DNA from: Ctena decussata
Taxonomy: Eukaryota; Mollusca; Bivalvia; Lucinida; Lucinidae
Direction of reading: 5' to 3'
NCBI GenBank assembly: GCA_963989385.1
Contig: OZ022503.1
Span: 92,762,638-92,826,637 of the forward strand
DNA: 64,000 nucleotides
The notes beneath the pieces are model-generated. The model made no database searches. It was not told the origin of the DNA and saw only the letters and a program-made list of their open reading frames with translations. The position numbers were made by a program, and so were the translations under genes. The stretch's first letter is position 1. The number at the start of each line of letters is the position of its first letter. This document shows, in pieces, positions 1 through 10,712 of this stretch.

Positions 1-650
1 ATTTATTGGATTGTCATTCACCTTAATTTTGATTTTTGGGCGTGATGTCAGAGTTCACAGCTAATAATCCAAATAAATAGCTGCCATCATCGCTACTATT
101 GCTGTCATCGTATTTATCAACATTGTGTACAGTTTTTGATTTTGTTTGTCTTTTCTTTGATCTACAAACGATCTCAAAATGTTTTTTCTTGTGACAAAAA
201 TTGCAAAGTTTACCTTCTTCTGGACATTTTGAATTTGTGTTGGGCTAATTCTTTCCACAATTTCTGCACTTAGTATTCCTGTGTTTTTCTATTTTCACAA
301 ATTGTTCTTGTTGTTTTCGCGGTTTATACCTCTTTTTTCTGACTGCATTTGTCTCGGCAGTGCTATTTTCTATTTGTGAAGCCTAAGATTCCGAAAGTTT
401 TAATGCCCTTGCAGCCTTGATCAGATTATCCAGTGACAATTCTTCCCGTAAAGCCTTACGTCTCAGCCTCGTCTAAGAATAACCTTGTATTATTTGAGAT
501 TTTATCTCTTTATCATTGTCTGCAAACTCACAGTTTTCACAAAGTTTCCTCAGTCGGGTGTGGTAAGTGTCTTCTCACTTGTTTCCTGTTTTGCCTGTCT
601 GAATTTATATACTTCAAATTCGGTGCATTTCTTCGGCGCAAGGTAGCCAT
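1..650 (-). pseudogene. Degenerate gag C-terminal part and start of protease region, Ty3/Gypsy-like retrotransposon
   Basis: Read on the minus strand from 650 downwards, the translation resembles the C-terminal half of Gag of K02A2.6-like Gypsy elements. A basic stretch around 330-280 is followed by a zinc knuckle (CRNCGK, then CNFC...HFEIVC) at about 265-170. The frame is broken: one shift near 560-580, stops near 480, 385 and inside the zinc knuckle (about 247), and another shift near 30-50, after which a protease-like start runs off the left edge. It is the downstream continuation of the gag N-terminus at 8305-8532, separated from it by the fold-back element 655-8300. Family resemblance is from memory of the zinc knuckle pattern; no search was run. 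Confidence 0.7.
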
Positions 651-654
651 TTAA

Positions 655-2440
655 TACCAATTCTCTGTAAGCACCAGACTTTTCAAGAAACGCAAGGTCG
701 GAAGTTCTTCTTCAAACTTTCTCACTTTGTTTGTAGTCAGACAAAAACAAATAATTGGCACCTCATTTTTTCGTTTGTCATCTCGTTGCCATGGTAACCA
801 CTTTTTTCTGTTTTTGCAGAAAAAATGCCAAAAATTCAATAGAAATTTGCGTTTTTCGTTCTTGTATATCACCAAGAATAGTCAAGGCTTGATCAAAAAC
901 TCTTTAAATCTACAGATTAGGGACCTATGTGATTAACATGAAGTATCAAAACGACTTTGTTCGAATATTTTTGGCATATCTACTGGTCCTCAAAGGTGGG
1001 TGGGGTAACTAGGTATCGCAAAACACAGTTTTTAGGCATTTTTAAGCATCACTTTTAAAAAACGCACACTTCTATAACACCTTTGCATATTTTAACCTAA
1101 AAGAGGAGACTTTTAATTTTTGGAAAATGAAAAAAACAGAGTGGGACAAAGCTGACTTCAGGCCGTAACCATGGCAACAAATCCTACCCCATGCAAAAAG
1201 TGAAAACAGAAGCTCATACTGAAACAACACTATTATAATCAAATTAAATGCACTGCAGCTATAATTACTGGTCCAAATGCTGTAGAGATATTAATTCTAT
1301 CTGATTTGGTGAGGGTTTGACACCTTAAGGGTTGAAAGTCCCATTTATATTCATTTAAAGGGCCCAAAAAGGGGCAAAACATGGTCAAAATTAACGTACC
1401 TCACTCATTGTCTCTAGGAATCAACAAAAAGACAACATGGGTTACTTTTAAATTTGTTATGAAATTATTAGTTTGACATAAACTGATAGAAAATATGGCA
1501 TAAGGGAGCCCTACATCTCTAGGTATGGAGACTATAGGGGCCCAAAAAGGGGTAAATTTGAAAACGTTCATCCAAAATAATAATCAATTTTCACACTGGA
1601 ACACACTACAGCATTAGCCAAGATAAATATAGGTTGACAAAAAACAACAACAAAAAGCAGCCTTATATATGCCACCAGTAAACTTGCACTCAAGGGGCTG
1701 GGAGCCCTATTCATGAAAATTTAAGGGGCTCGAAAAGGGGAAAAATCGTCAAATTTACCACATATCACTCATTCTCTTTATCAATATGCAAAAGACAGCA
1801 CTGACTGCTTTTAAATTTGACATGACAAAATAAGTTTGACATATACTGATAGAAAATATGGCAAAAAGGAGTCCAACACCCCCAGATATGGAGATTATAG
1901 GGGCCGAAAAGGGGTTAATTTGAAAATAAACACCCAAAATAATGGTCGTTCTTCACAATAAAGCGCACTACAGCATTTGTCAAGGTGAAATATGTTGAAA
2001 AAAAGCCCTATACATGTATATGCAACAAGTAATCTTGCAATCAGGTGGCTGGGATCCCTATTTATGATAATTTAAGGGGCTCAAAAAGGGGCAAAAATGG
2101 TCAAATTTGCCACATATCACTCGTTCTCTCTACAAAACAACAAAAGACGACACTGGTCACTTTTAAATTTGTTATGAAATATTAGTTTGACACATGTTGA
2201 TAGAAAATATGGCAATATAGGTAGCCCTTAATCCCTGGGTATGGAGTATATAGGGACCCAGAAAGGGGGAAATTTGAAATTCGCTAAAAAATAAACAACA
2301 AATATTGTAAATTTTTTAATTTCTTCACACTGAAACAAAGTACTACATTTGCAGCGTTGAAACTGGTTGTTAAAGTACAATATATTAGCAATATTTAATA
2401 TAAAATATGCCATACTTAAATTCAGTAAAGGGGCCTAACA
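655..2440 (+). repeat. Left inverted arm of the fold-back element, with about 3 tandem units of 330-360 bp
   Basis: After about 650 bp of terminal sequence the arm consists of diverged tandem units. Each has a GGGGCCCAAAAAGGGGYAAA-like block (near 1360, 1535, 1725, 1900, 2075, 2250) and a segment about a TTTTAAATTTGTTATGAAAT stretch (1448, 1812, 2161). The same units occur reversed in the right arm. Confidence 0.8.
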
Positions 2441-3439
2441 GAGGCTACTCATGTGAAAGTGTAAAAGAAATAATAAAAAAAAACGAAAAAAAAAAAAAAA
2501 AAAACATGTGATGCATTATTTCATTTTTTCTTAAAGAAACAAATCGAGATGTTGGTATTAATAGTAAAGTATTTCATGCAGACAGTGACACATTATTAGC
2601 TTTTCGAAAATGTGTAAAGCTGGTTTTCCGTGGATCTTATCCTTTAGCCATTTCTATGCCTATGTTTAACACGACTGTTACAAAAGCATGGCACAAATAG
2701 CATGAATAACAAATTTCGATTCTAAATATGCTTCATTCCAGAGAAAGTAATTCAGTGAAAACCTTCTTAGCCACTATATTTTTTTGCCATAGTCTTATAA
2801 TGGACAAATACAAAGCCTGCGCTGAAAACAAACAAACAAAAAAAAAACAGTCATATAATACACTCCTTGCAAATCCTTCTATACAATGTAGCTTGTACGG
2901 CAGCTGCAAACATGAGAACTATTGGACCACGTACTCTTGCTGTTACCATTCATTAAGCGATGGCGTTTATTTCGAAGACTATAAATCTCAAATAGAAAGG
3001 ATTACAAAGATCTGAGCATTTTTTCTTTTTTCCTTATTTTGTTTGCCTATTTAGTTTTATCTCTTTTTTTTTTTTATCTTTTTTTCATTTATTTATTCAT
3101 TATTATCATTTTATTTTTTTTTTAGTTTTTTTTCTGCCAGCCCACTGGAAAAAAGTCATTATTTCAAAATGTGCAATTATTCTGATACAAAGTTTCAATG
3201 AATCAGTAAAAAATCAAATGTGATTATGAAGAAAAGCAATTCTCAAAATAGGATATCTAAATAAAGAAGTATAGTTTCCCACAGGTCAAATTTCGCAGCT
3301 GTCATTAAAACATGAGGGGTTAAGTCATGCTTGCAAGCATGGGGTATGAGTTCTGTTTGAATGTCCTTGAAATGAATCATAAATATCCCGGATATTGGAT
3401 ATGAAGGAGGCAGCTTAGGGCTATCTGTGGATCAAAGAG
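2441..3439. other. Loop of the fold-back element: A/T-rich, no gene seen
   Basis: The stretch contains A-runs (2478-2505) and T-rich tracts (3025-3135). The only ORF (2728-3015) has no recognisable motif and a low-complexity composition. I see no RNA gene or inverted terminus here. Confidence 0.5.
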
Positions 3440-4335
3440 CTGCGTCATGTGTCTTTGTGGTGGAAGTTTTGATGCAGGTACAATAATTGAGGATGAATTG
3501 ATAAACATCTCAGTTTTTTCAGCCATTTTACAAAAGGGAGGAAACTTTTGAGACAGACTTCCTGTTTACTTCCCTGACCTTATGGGACTTACTGTTTGCT
3601 TCCTTGCTGTTGTAGGATTGGACTTTGCTCCAAAGAAGGCAAGTTCTTTCCTTCAGGAGTTGATCCCCATTGAGAATGGAGAAAAGACAGAAAATGGCAC
3701 AGTTGCCTTCCCCTGTCAGTGTATCTTGTAGCCTTGAGTTTTCAGTTTTGATCTGTTAGATATATTCGTTACGTGTTATGTGTCTGTGGCAAGGAAGTTT
3801 TGATGCAGATGTAATAACTGAGGGGGAATGGACAAACATCCATGTTTTTTTGCCATTGTACAAAGGGGAATAATTTTTGGGTCTTCCTGTTTACTTCCCC
3901 CGTCTTACAAGACTTTCTGTTTGCTTCCCTTCCATTATAGGATTCGCTCTTGAAGGTTGGGCTTTGCCCCAAGGAAGGCAAACTCTTTCCGTTAGAAGTT
4001 AGAAGTTTTCATCTTGATCTGTTCTTATACACTTGGTATGTGTCATGTGTCTCTGTCGAAGAAGTTTTCATGCAGATATAATTTTTGTTTTGAGGATGAA
4101 TGGATGCACATCCATGTTTTCCAGCAATTTGACAACGTGGAGCAACTTTTGATATTTCCTGTTCACTTCCCTGGCCTCATGGGACTTCCTGTTTGCTTCC
4201 CTTCCAGTGTGAGATTCCCTTTTGGAGGCTGAGCTTAGCTCCATGGGGAGCAAATATTTTCCTTCTGGAGTTGGTCCCCATTGAGATGGCGGCAAGACGC
4301 AAAATGGCAGAGTTGCCACCCCTGCAAGTGTATCT
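3440..4335. repeat. Three diverged tandem copies of a roughly 280-300-bp unit
   Basis: Units begin near 3445, 3775 and 4040 with a GTCATGTGTCT/GTTATGTGTCT block, followed by GAAGTTTTGATGCAG, a CTTCCTGTTTACTTCCC block and a TTTCCTTCAGGAGTT-like block. Spacing is irregular (about 330 then 265 bp). The last block resembles the dispersed hairpin repeats seen at 57245, 59990 and 63510. Confidence 0.65.
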
Positions 4336-4817
4336 AGTCACATTGAGTTTTCAGTTTTAGTCTGTTCTAACATATTCATTTTATGCTGTCTGATACTGCA
4401 CTTTGAAAATACTATAGAAAAAGGACCCCAGGGAAAAATGCATGTACATCCAACACAGTCTTCTGCCCCCCACCCCCGCCCCCTCCCAATAAAAAGGCTG
4501 GTTAATAAAGGTTGTATAGGCTGCAAGTTTTGACTTTACTCTCTATTTACGTATTTTCGGGGTCAATGGTTTTTTATGGAAACATGGGGAAAATAATCCC
4601 TAAATTATCCCTGTTATCCCCTTCTTGTCTGGAGCAGTGTTAAATTATCCTAAATACGGTGTATGGATACATAGGCATGCCTTTTCTGCCAATTTCTCAA
4701 AGGGAGACAAATTTTGTGACTTCCCCTGTGATTCCCTGGACAGTAAAATTAGTTAAGGTATTTCAATATTAATAACAATTAATGAAATTCAGAGCTCCAG
4801 ATAAGGTGGGGTTTTAA

Positions 4818-5354
4818 AGGTAGGTTCCTGTACTTTGGAATGCATCATAATTTTGATGATTTTTTATCCAAGTTGTTGGAAAGCACTTATAAAGAGGACA
4901 TGGATAAGTTTCACTAAAAAGTGTAAATAAAAAAATCGTAGAAATGTCGTTTTGCAAGGGATTTCCTAACTCCGCTTCGCACACCAGTTAGCGCTATTTT
5001 TAGTTCGCGCCAAAAATAGATAACATAGCTGACGTCATGCTGCATTGCATTTCAGGATAGTTTTAACCCATCCGCCATGCCAGGACCTCTGGAAGAGCTC
5101 ACGGCAAGAGAAAATTAACCGTTGGCAAATGACATCAGAAACTGCGGACTTGTTGACATATATACATATTTATTTTTAGAACTGGAATTCCAACAAAAGA
5201 ATATAAACCAAAGGGAAAACGACTAATTTCTACAACATCTGACGATTTTCCCAGTAGCAACAGTTTCAGAAAAATAAGAGAATTCAATACTACCTAGAAA
5301 AAGACAAAATTATTTTGTGAACATAATTGTTATCGCTAGGCCAGGAACCTACCT
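4818..5354. mobile_element. 537-bp MITE with TTAA target duplication
   Basis: The termini AGGTAGGTTCCTG and CAGGAACCTACCT are inverted and flanked by TTAA on each side (4814-4817, 5355-5358). There is no coding capacity. It is inserted into a relic that begins AGAGCTCCAGATAA (4791), a terminus shared with the palindromic family at 50945-51300. Confidence 0.75.
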
Positions 5355-5960
5355 TTAACACAAAACTACACTGCAAATGTTATACATATACAAAATTCAA
5401 AGTCCTTGACCTTGACCTATTGTAAGCAGCACCATCCATATGATGTAAACTAGCATGAAATTAACCTGGTCAAGTATCATTAGGCTCTGATGTATAACCC
5501 AAACTATACAACAAATGGCTAAGTCCTACCTATAAGCCTAACCCTGAATCTTAGGTGGTCCTGATCAAAAGTAATGCTACAGGGATATCATGAACCAAAT
5601 ATTGAAGAATTATAGCCAGATCGCTTTTCGCACAAGATGTAATTATATTCAAGTATAAGACGGTAAAGTGTAGAACAAGATCAGGTTTTCCCTCCCATAA
5701 AATATGGTAGGTCTATATTTTTGGGATTGTAAGGGAAACCCCCGTCTTACAGCACAATGTTTTTCCTGTTGTGTGGTGGTGTGTTGTTTCGCGTGACCAA
5801 TGAAGAACAGAGATTTGTCGCAGTGACTAATGAAAAACAGGGATTCAAAGACCTAAAGCCATGTTTATTATTATATTATTATTATTCCATGTTAACTGAC
5901 GGCATATATAAGCCTCCTTTTTTTTGGCTACTGATTCTAACATGACAAATGCTTCAGTGT
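5355..5960. other. Loop remainder of the fold-back element, no gene seen
   Basis: The sequence is A/T-rich and diverged. A weak inverted pair (GACGGTAAAGTG... near 5662 and GGGAAACCCCCGTCTTAC near 5730) suggests an old small insertion. The ORF at 5757-5945 has no recognisable features. Confidence 0.4.
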
Positions 5961-8300
5961 GCTCCTCTGTCAAGAATAGCCATTATTTTGGGCAAACATT
6001 TTCGAATTTTTCCCTTTTCGGCCCCTAAGACTCCAAACCTAGAGATGTAAGGCACCAAATTGCCATGTTTTTTATCAACATGTGTCAAACTTATTTTCAT
6101 AACAAATTTAAAAGTAACCAGTATTGTCTGTTGTTAGTCAGTCTGTGGAAAGAAATATTGATTCTTGTTTTTAAATTTTGACCGTCTTTGCCCCTTTTGA
6201 ACCCCTTACATTGATAAAACCAGGGCTCCCAGTCCCATGATTGCAACTTTACCAATGGCATATATAAGACTGTGCTGAGGTTGTGCTTTTCTCAACCTAT
6301 TTCGCCGGGCCGGGTAGCGCAATCGGTAGGGCACCTGACTCGTAAGTCAGAGGTCCTGGGTTCGAATCCCGGTTTGGCCACATACTTTCGTTTCTCCTTC
6401 CGCTGATTCAAGAAGGGCAGTTGTCAGTTACTGGCGAAAGTATTTGCACTTAGTACTGGTTAACCGCTTAGGAGGTCTAAGCCTGCCCAGGAATAGTGTG
6501 GTTAGGTTAACTGACCGTCCCGACATGACCTTAGTTGTTTACCGTGGACGTTAAGCATCAAATCAACCAACCAAAAATCAACCTATTTCATAGTGACAAA
6601 TGCTGTAGTGTGTACAATAAGAATAATGATCATTATGTTGGATGAATATCATTAAATGTACCCCTTTCGGGGCCCCTATAGACTCAGCCAGGAGAAATCG
6701 GGCTGCCCATTGCAATGTTTTCTGTTACTATATGTCAAACTAATATTTTCATAACAATTCAAAAGGAACCAGTGTTGCATTTTATTTATTCGAAGAGAGG
6801 TTAAGTGATATGAGGCAATTTTTGACCAGTTTTGCCCCTTTTTGGAACCCTTAAATGGGTATAAATTTGGTTTCTTATCCATTATTGCAAATTCACTAGT
6901 AGCAAACATAAACATATTTTTCCTCTGCTTACTTTAACATGACAAATGCTGTAGGGTGTTTCTCTGTGAAGCATGATCATTATTTATGGCAAATATTTTC
7001 CATTTTTCTCTTTTCGGGCCCCTTGGGACTCCTTTTGGGCCCTTTGGGACTCCAAACCTTGAGATGTAAGGCGCCCATTGCCATATTTTATATCAGTCTG
7101 TGTCAAACTTAAATTTTCATAACAAATTTGAAACTAAACTGTTTTGTTTTATGCTGGTCCGTGGACAGGATTAGTGATTTGTGTTAATTTTGACATTTTT
7201 GTCCCTTTTTAGAGCCCCTTAAATCAATAGGAAATGGGCCCACCCACTCCTGCCCACCCCCGGTTGCAAATTTACCTGCAACAAAAATAAGCCTGCTCTT
7301 TCTGTGCAACCAATTTCATCATTTTAAATGCTGTAATGTGTTCCATTGTAAAAATGGTGATTATGTTGGTAAAATATTCTCAAACATACCCCTTTTGGGC
7401 CCATATAGACTCAATCCCTGGAAATTTAGGGCTCTCCATTGTCATGTTTTCTATCAGTATATGTCAGACTAGTATTTTCCTCACAAATATAAAAGTAATA
7501 AGTGTTGTCTTTTGTTGATTCATAGTGAGAATGAGTGATATATATATGGTATTTTTTACCATTTTTGCCCCTTTTTGGGCCCTTTTAATGGCTATAAATA
7601 GCCCTCGCAACCCTTAAGATGTCAAAATTCCACCAAATCAAGTAGAATACACATTTCAATAGCAGATGGATCACTAGTTATAGCTGCAGTGCATTTAATT
7701 TTGTTGCAAATCTGTGGTAATAGTATAACCTTCCGTTTTTACTTTCTTGCATGGGGTATGACTTGTTTCCATGGTTACGGTCTGACGTCAGCTTTGCCCC
7801 ACTCAGTTTTTTACATTTTCTGAAAATGGAAAGCCTCCTGTTTGACGTTAAAGTATGCAAATGTGTCACAGAAGTGTGCGTTTTTTAAACATGATGATTA
7901 AAAATGCCTAAAAATAGTGTTTTGCCATACCTGGTTACCCCACCCACATTTGCTGTACAGTAGATATACCAAAGACATTGGAAGAACGTTGTTTTGATGT
8001 TTCACATTAATTACATAAGTCCCTAGTTTTTAGATTTAAAGAGTTTCTGATGAAACCTAGCCTATTCTAGGAGATATACAAAGACAGAAAGTGTGAATTT
8101 CTGTTGAATATTTTTGCATTTTTTCTGCAAAAACAGAAAAACGCGGTTACCATGGCAACGAGATGGTAAATGAACAAACGAAGTGTGAATTACTTGTCTT
8201 TGTGTGACAACAAAAAAAGGGAGAAAGTTTGAAAAAGAACTTCCGACCTTGCGTTTCCGGCCCTCTATACAAAAAGTCTGGTGCTTACAGAGAATTGGTA
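5960..8300 (-). repeat. Right inverted arm of the fold-back element, with about 4 tandem units
   Basis: This arm carries the left-arm units in reverse orientation (blocks near 6010-6200, 6655-6850, 7010-7215, 7390-7590). It then carries the reverse complement of the outer 650 bp of the left arm, ending at 8300. It is longer than the left arm partly because of the SINE at 6304-6577. Confidence 0.8.
6304..6577 (+). mobile_element. tRNA-derived SINE with 12-bp target duplication
   Basis: The head (6304-6380) is tRNA-like. It has an A box (TAGCGCAATCGG), an anticodon-arm hairpin CTGACTCGTAAGTCAG with CGT in the anticodon position, and a B box GGTTCGAATCC. A non-tRNA body follows and the element ends in CAACCAACC. 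The direct repeat TCAACCTATTTC flanks it (6292-6303 and 6578-6589). It is inserted in the right arm of the fold-back element, so it is younger than that arm. Confidence 0.88.
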
Positions 8301-8304
8301 TTAA

Positions 8305-8532
8305 CTTGTCCAGGGCCGTAGCGTAATCATTGCTAGTGTCCCGCAATGTATCAAATATTTCATTGACCTCCTCACCTGCATAGTGAAGTAGTAATGCACG
8401 TTTTCGCTTGTCCTCCTTGATATCAAGTCCTACAAGCAAGTTTTCCAACCGAGCGCACCACTTTTTCCAACGAGTATCCGCTGCAGGTTCTCGAACACTG
8501 AAGCTAGGAAATACCGATAATCCTAGTGCCAT
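8305..8532 (-). pseudogene. gag N-terminal part, Ty3/Gypsy-like retrotransposon, interrupted by fold-back insertion
   Basis: The minus-strand ORF starts at ATG 8532 and reads 76 codons of Gag-like sequence up to the TTAA at 8301-8304. Features include the RWKKWCARLENLLVGLDI segment and an RALLLHYAGEEV segment, both familiar from the N-terminus of K02A2.6-like Gypsy Gag proteins. The continuation lies at 650 and below, on the far side of the 7.6-kb insertion. The ORF that runs on to 8062 is only fold-back arm sequence. The family call is from recall. Confidence 0.75.
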
Positions 8533-8742
8533 TTTTTTATTACTGAAACATCAGTTTTACTAATGAAACATTTAATGTCACAGCGAATTTAAATCCAGGA
8601 TGGGATTTGGGATCTGATTCAGTCAGTTCCTGAAGTGTAGTTACTCTTTAAATTTTATCAAACTTCTTAATTCCGTCGTGTATGTGTTCTTTGAATGTTT
8701 ATTTATTATTCCATTGTTTTGATGAACTAATCCATTTTAATT

Positions 8743-8758
8743 CTAATCCTCGTCGCCA
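8743..8758 (-). promoter_or_regulatory. Putative primer-binding site of the interrupted Gypsy-like element
   Basis: On the minus strand the sequence TGGCGACGAGGATTAG follows TTACAA, 210 bp upstream of the gag ATG. A TGG-starting tract right after an LTR end in CA is the usual arrangement in Gypsy elements. This implies that an LTR lies to the right (from about 8760), but I could not find its other boundary. Confidence 0.5.
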
Positions 8759-8759
8759 T

Positions 8760-10139
8760 TGTAATAGTAAAAAGTATGCAAAGACCAGGAACTGAAACAA
8801 TCAAAATCCAAATCCAGCCCTCAAACCATAGTTGGAAACAACTAAGATTACAAATAATCAAGATACAGAGAACATATGGTCAACCGAGTGAGCAGCTTGT
8901 TCCCAAAAGGTGGCCACTCAGCAACCCAAACCGAACCAAAAATAATAAGAACATACATAAGGTAAAACATCACAGAAACTCTGACACCAAAAACAGGCAA
9001 CAGAGAACCACAACAGAACTACCGCCTTGGAACGGTCAATGTCTGTTGTGGAGGTAAGACAATGAATAAACTATATTTACGATTACATATTTATTAATGA
9101 TGTTTACTTAAGCAAATCTAAAACCTAACTCAGCATTGCATGCAGCGCGTGTACTCTTGATAAAGTAGTTCCAATTCCTATTTGGCAATAAAGGCGGAGC
9201 TATGCAAATTGATATTAATACATTACGGTTGAGTTGATTTTTCTGCTCAGTTCAACATAATAAAAAAAAGAATATCATACGTTACAAACGTATTAGCTAT
9301 AACATAAATGATATGCTGCAGTTTGCATGTAAACAGGTTGGCCCAGTCATGGAAAAAAATTTTGCTTGCCTCTTTGGTTGCATGCAGGTTGGTCGGGCAT
9401 CGGACTCAGTGATAAACCCGGCGTGTTTATTTTAGTTGGTTGGGACCGGAGCTTGTCTTTGTCTCTTGCTTGGTCATTCGATGTTCGACAGGTGGTTTTC
9501 TTTGCATCGGTATTTCAGTGGTGGTTTTTGACGCCCCAGGGATTTCTAGGTGTCGCAGTGCTTTGTTTCTATCGGGTCTTCATCTCTGATTCAACAAAGG
9601 TCTTATCCTTGATTTGTTTATTTCCTGTGACAGGTCATTGATGTAATGAGGAACCTTCATGTGGGCTAGGCTGCTGGCTTGGTGTTTAAAACCACGATAG
9701 AAGCAGAGGGCGAGGATTTGGATCCAGTAAAACCAGTTAAAGTCCCTCAGTGGTCTGTTGCTGACTGTTCCAGGGTGGTTCCTTGGTATTACATTTTGGT
9801 TTGTCTATGGTCTTTAGCAATATGGTCACTTGAATAGCTGCCCATCTGCTTTCTGTTTTGTTTTGTCATTTAAGATATAAAAATGGGTAAAATAGAGACC
9901 AAAAGATGCTGCTACTGTTGTTGTTTTTGATTAGGGTAGCTGAATATCCACATGTTTGGGAAAGAGCTGCTCATTCGGTTTACCGTGCATATCTTGTGTG
10001 TGTGGGGGGGGGGGGTGGGGGGGGGAGAGATGTGGGATTTGATTGTATTAATTCCTGATCATTGCCTATCCCTTTACTTTGCCCTTTTATTTGTCAATAA
10101 TCTACCCATATGTTAAGCTCGGGTAAATAAGCAAAATTG
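8760..10139. other. Possible LTR remnant and unassigned DNA
   Basis: The first few hundred bases could be the 5' LTR of the interrupted Gypsy-like element. The rest shows no gene, inverted terminus or RNA. ORFs at 8776-9057 (+) and 9366-9641 (+) lack recognisable motifs. A G-run lies at about 10001-10027. Confidence 0.35.
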
Positions 10140-10712
10140 TGTCCAGTGGTAGCTTTTGTTTGAAGAGCCTCAGCGTCTGAAAAACATCTTTTCATAGACT
10201 GATGACTGCTTTTGCAAAATCAATTTTACTTTTGCGAAGTAATATTGTGTCTGGTGACAGCTTTTGAAAAGTGAGCTCCTCTGTCTTGTTACAGTTTTTG
10301 TTAAGTGAACTATATTATCCCGAAACATGTGAGCTTAAGTGTTAGGTGGCTGTGTTTTCAATGCTGCTCAGTGACAGCTGATGTAAGACAATACAGTGCG
10401 TGCATACAGCACTTCATAAGAGAGTCACTGTGCGACTATGCCAGTATTGGCCATGCACTTAATTGGTAGATGTAGATGTAGATGTAGACCCACTATCTTA
10501 TGAGTGTTTGCCAGGTGAGTTATGTTGTCTGGTGACTACTTTTGTTCGGTGAGCAATATTCCATTTGACAGTTCTCGTTGGGTAAGCTTTCCCGTCTCTT
10601 AACAGCTCTTGATAAATTAGCTTTACTGCCTGATGACAGTGGTTGTTATGTTAGCTATGTTGGTCAGTAACAATTGTTAGGTAAGCTTAACTGTCTGATA
10701 AGAAAACTATGT
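10140..10712 (+). repeat. Degenerate minisatellite, unit about 40-48 bp
   Basis: Recurrent blocks of the form TGTCTGGTGACAGCTTTTG followed by a GTGAGCT/GTTAGCT-like block occur near 10140, 10190, 10250, 10290, 10525, 10570, 10595, 10635 and 10690. The array is split by the insertion at about 10385-10497 and bounded on the right by the LINE tail at 10713. Confidence 0.6.
10395..10497 (+). mobile_element. 3'-end relic of a non-LTR element with (GTAGAT)n tail
   Basis: The sequence TGTGCGACTATGCCAGTATT... ends in TAGATGTAGATGTAGATGTAG (10471-10491). The same 45-bp segment, inverted, occurs at about 21325-21372. A simple-repeat tail on a shared 3' segment is the usual appearance of short 5'-truncated LINE or SINE copies. 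Confidence 0.5.

Larger units (their letters stand above)
655..8300. mobile_element. 7.6-kb fold-back (long inverted repeat) transposon flanked by TTAA
   Basis: The ends are inverted copies starting TACCAATTCTCTGTAAGCAC, flanked on both sides by TTAA (651-654 and 8301-8304). The inverted arms run far inward, about 655-2440 on the left and 5960-8300 on the right, with diverged but continuous similarity. They include the shared segment around CATGGTAACC (near 790 and 8147) and several oppositely oriented tandem units. The loop (about 2441-5960) holds other repeats. No transposase is recognisable, so the element is non-autonomous. A TTAA target is typical of piggyBac and Kolobok superfamilies, but the termini match neither clearly. 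It sits inside a retrotransposon gag gene, and the gag reading frame on the minus strand continues across a single TTAA. Confidence 0.85.

Noticed and set aside
6304..6380. tRNA-Thr(CGT) gene
   Set aside because: Anticodon arm and both Pol III boxes are present, but the sequence continues into a SINE body with a 12-bp target duplication, so it is a SINE head.
8776..9057. 93-codon ORF near the putative LTR
   Set aside because: Basic, asparagine/glutamine-rich and without a motif; may simply be LTR sequence.
9366..9641. 91-codon hydrophobic ORF
   Set aside because: Derived from T/G-rich DNA; no signal peptide logic, homologous motif or neighbour supports a gene.
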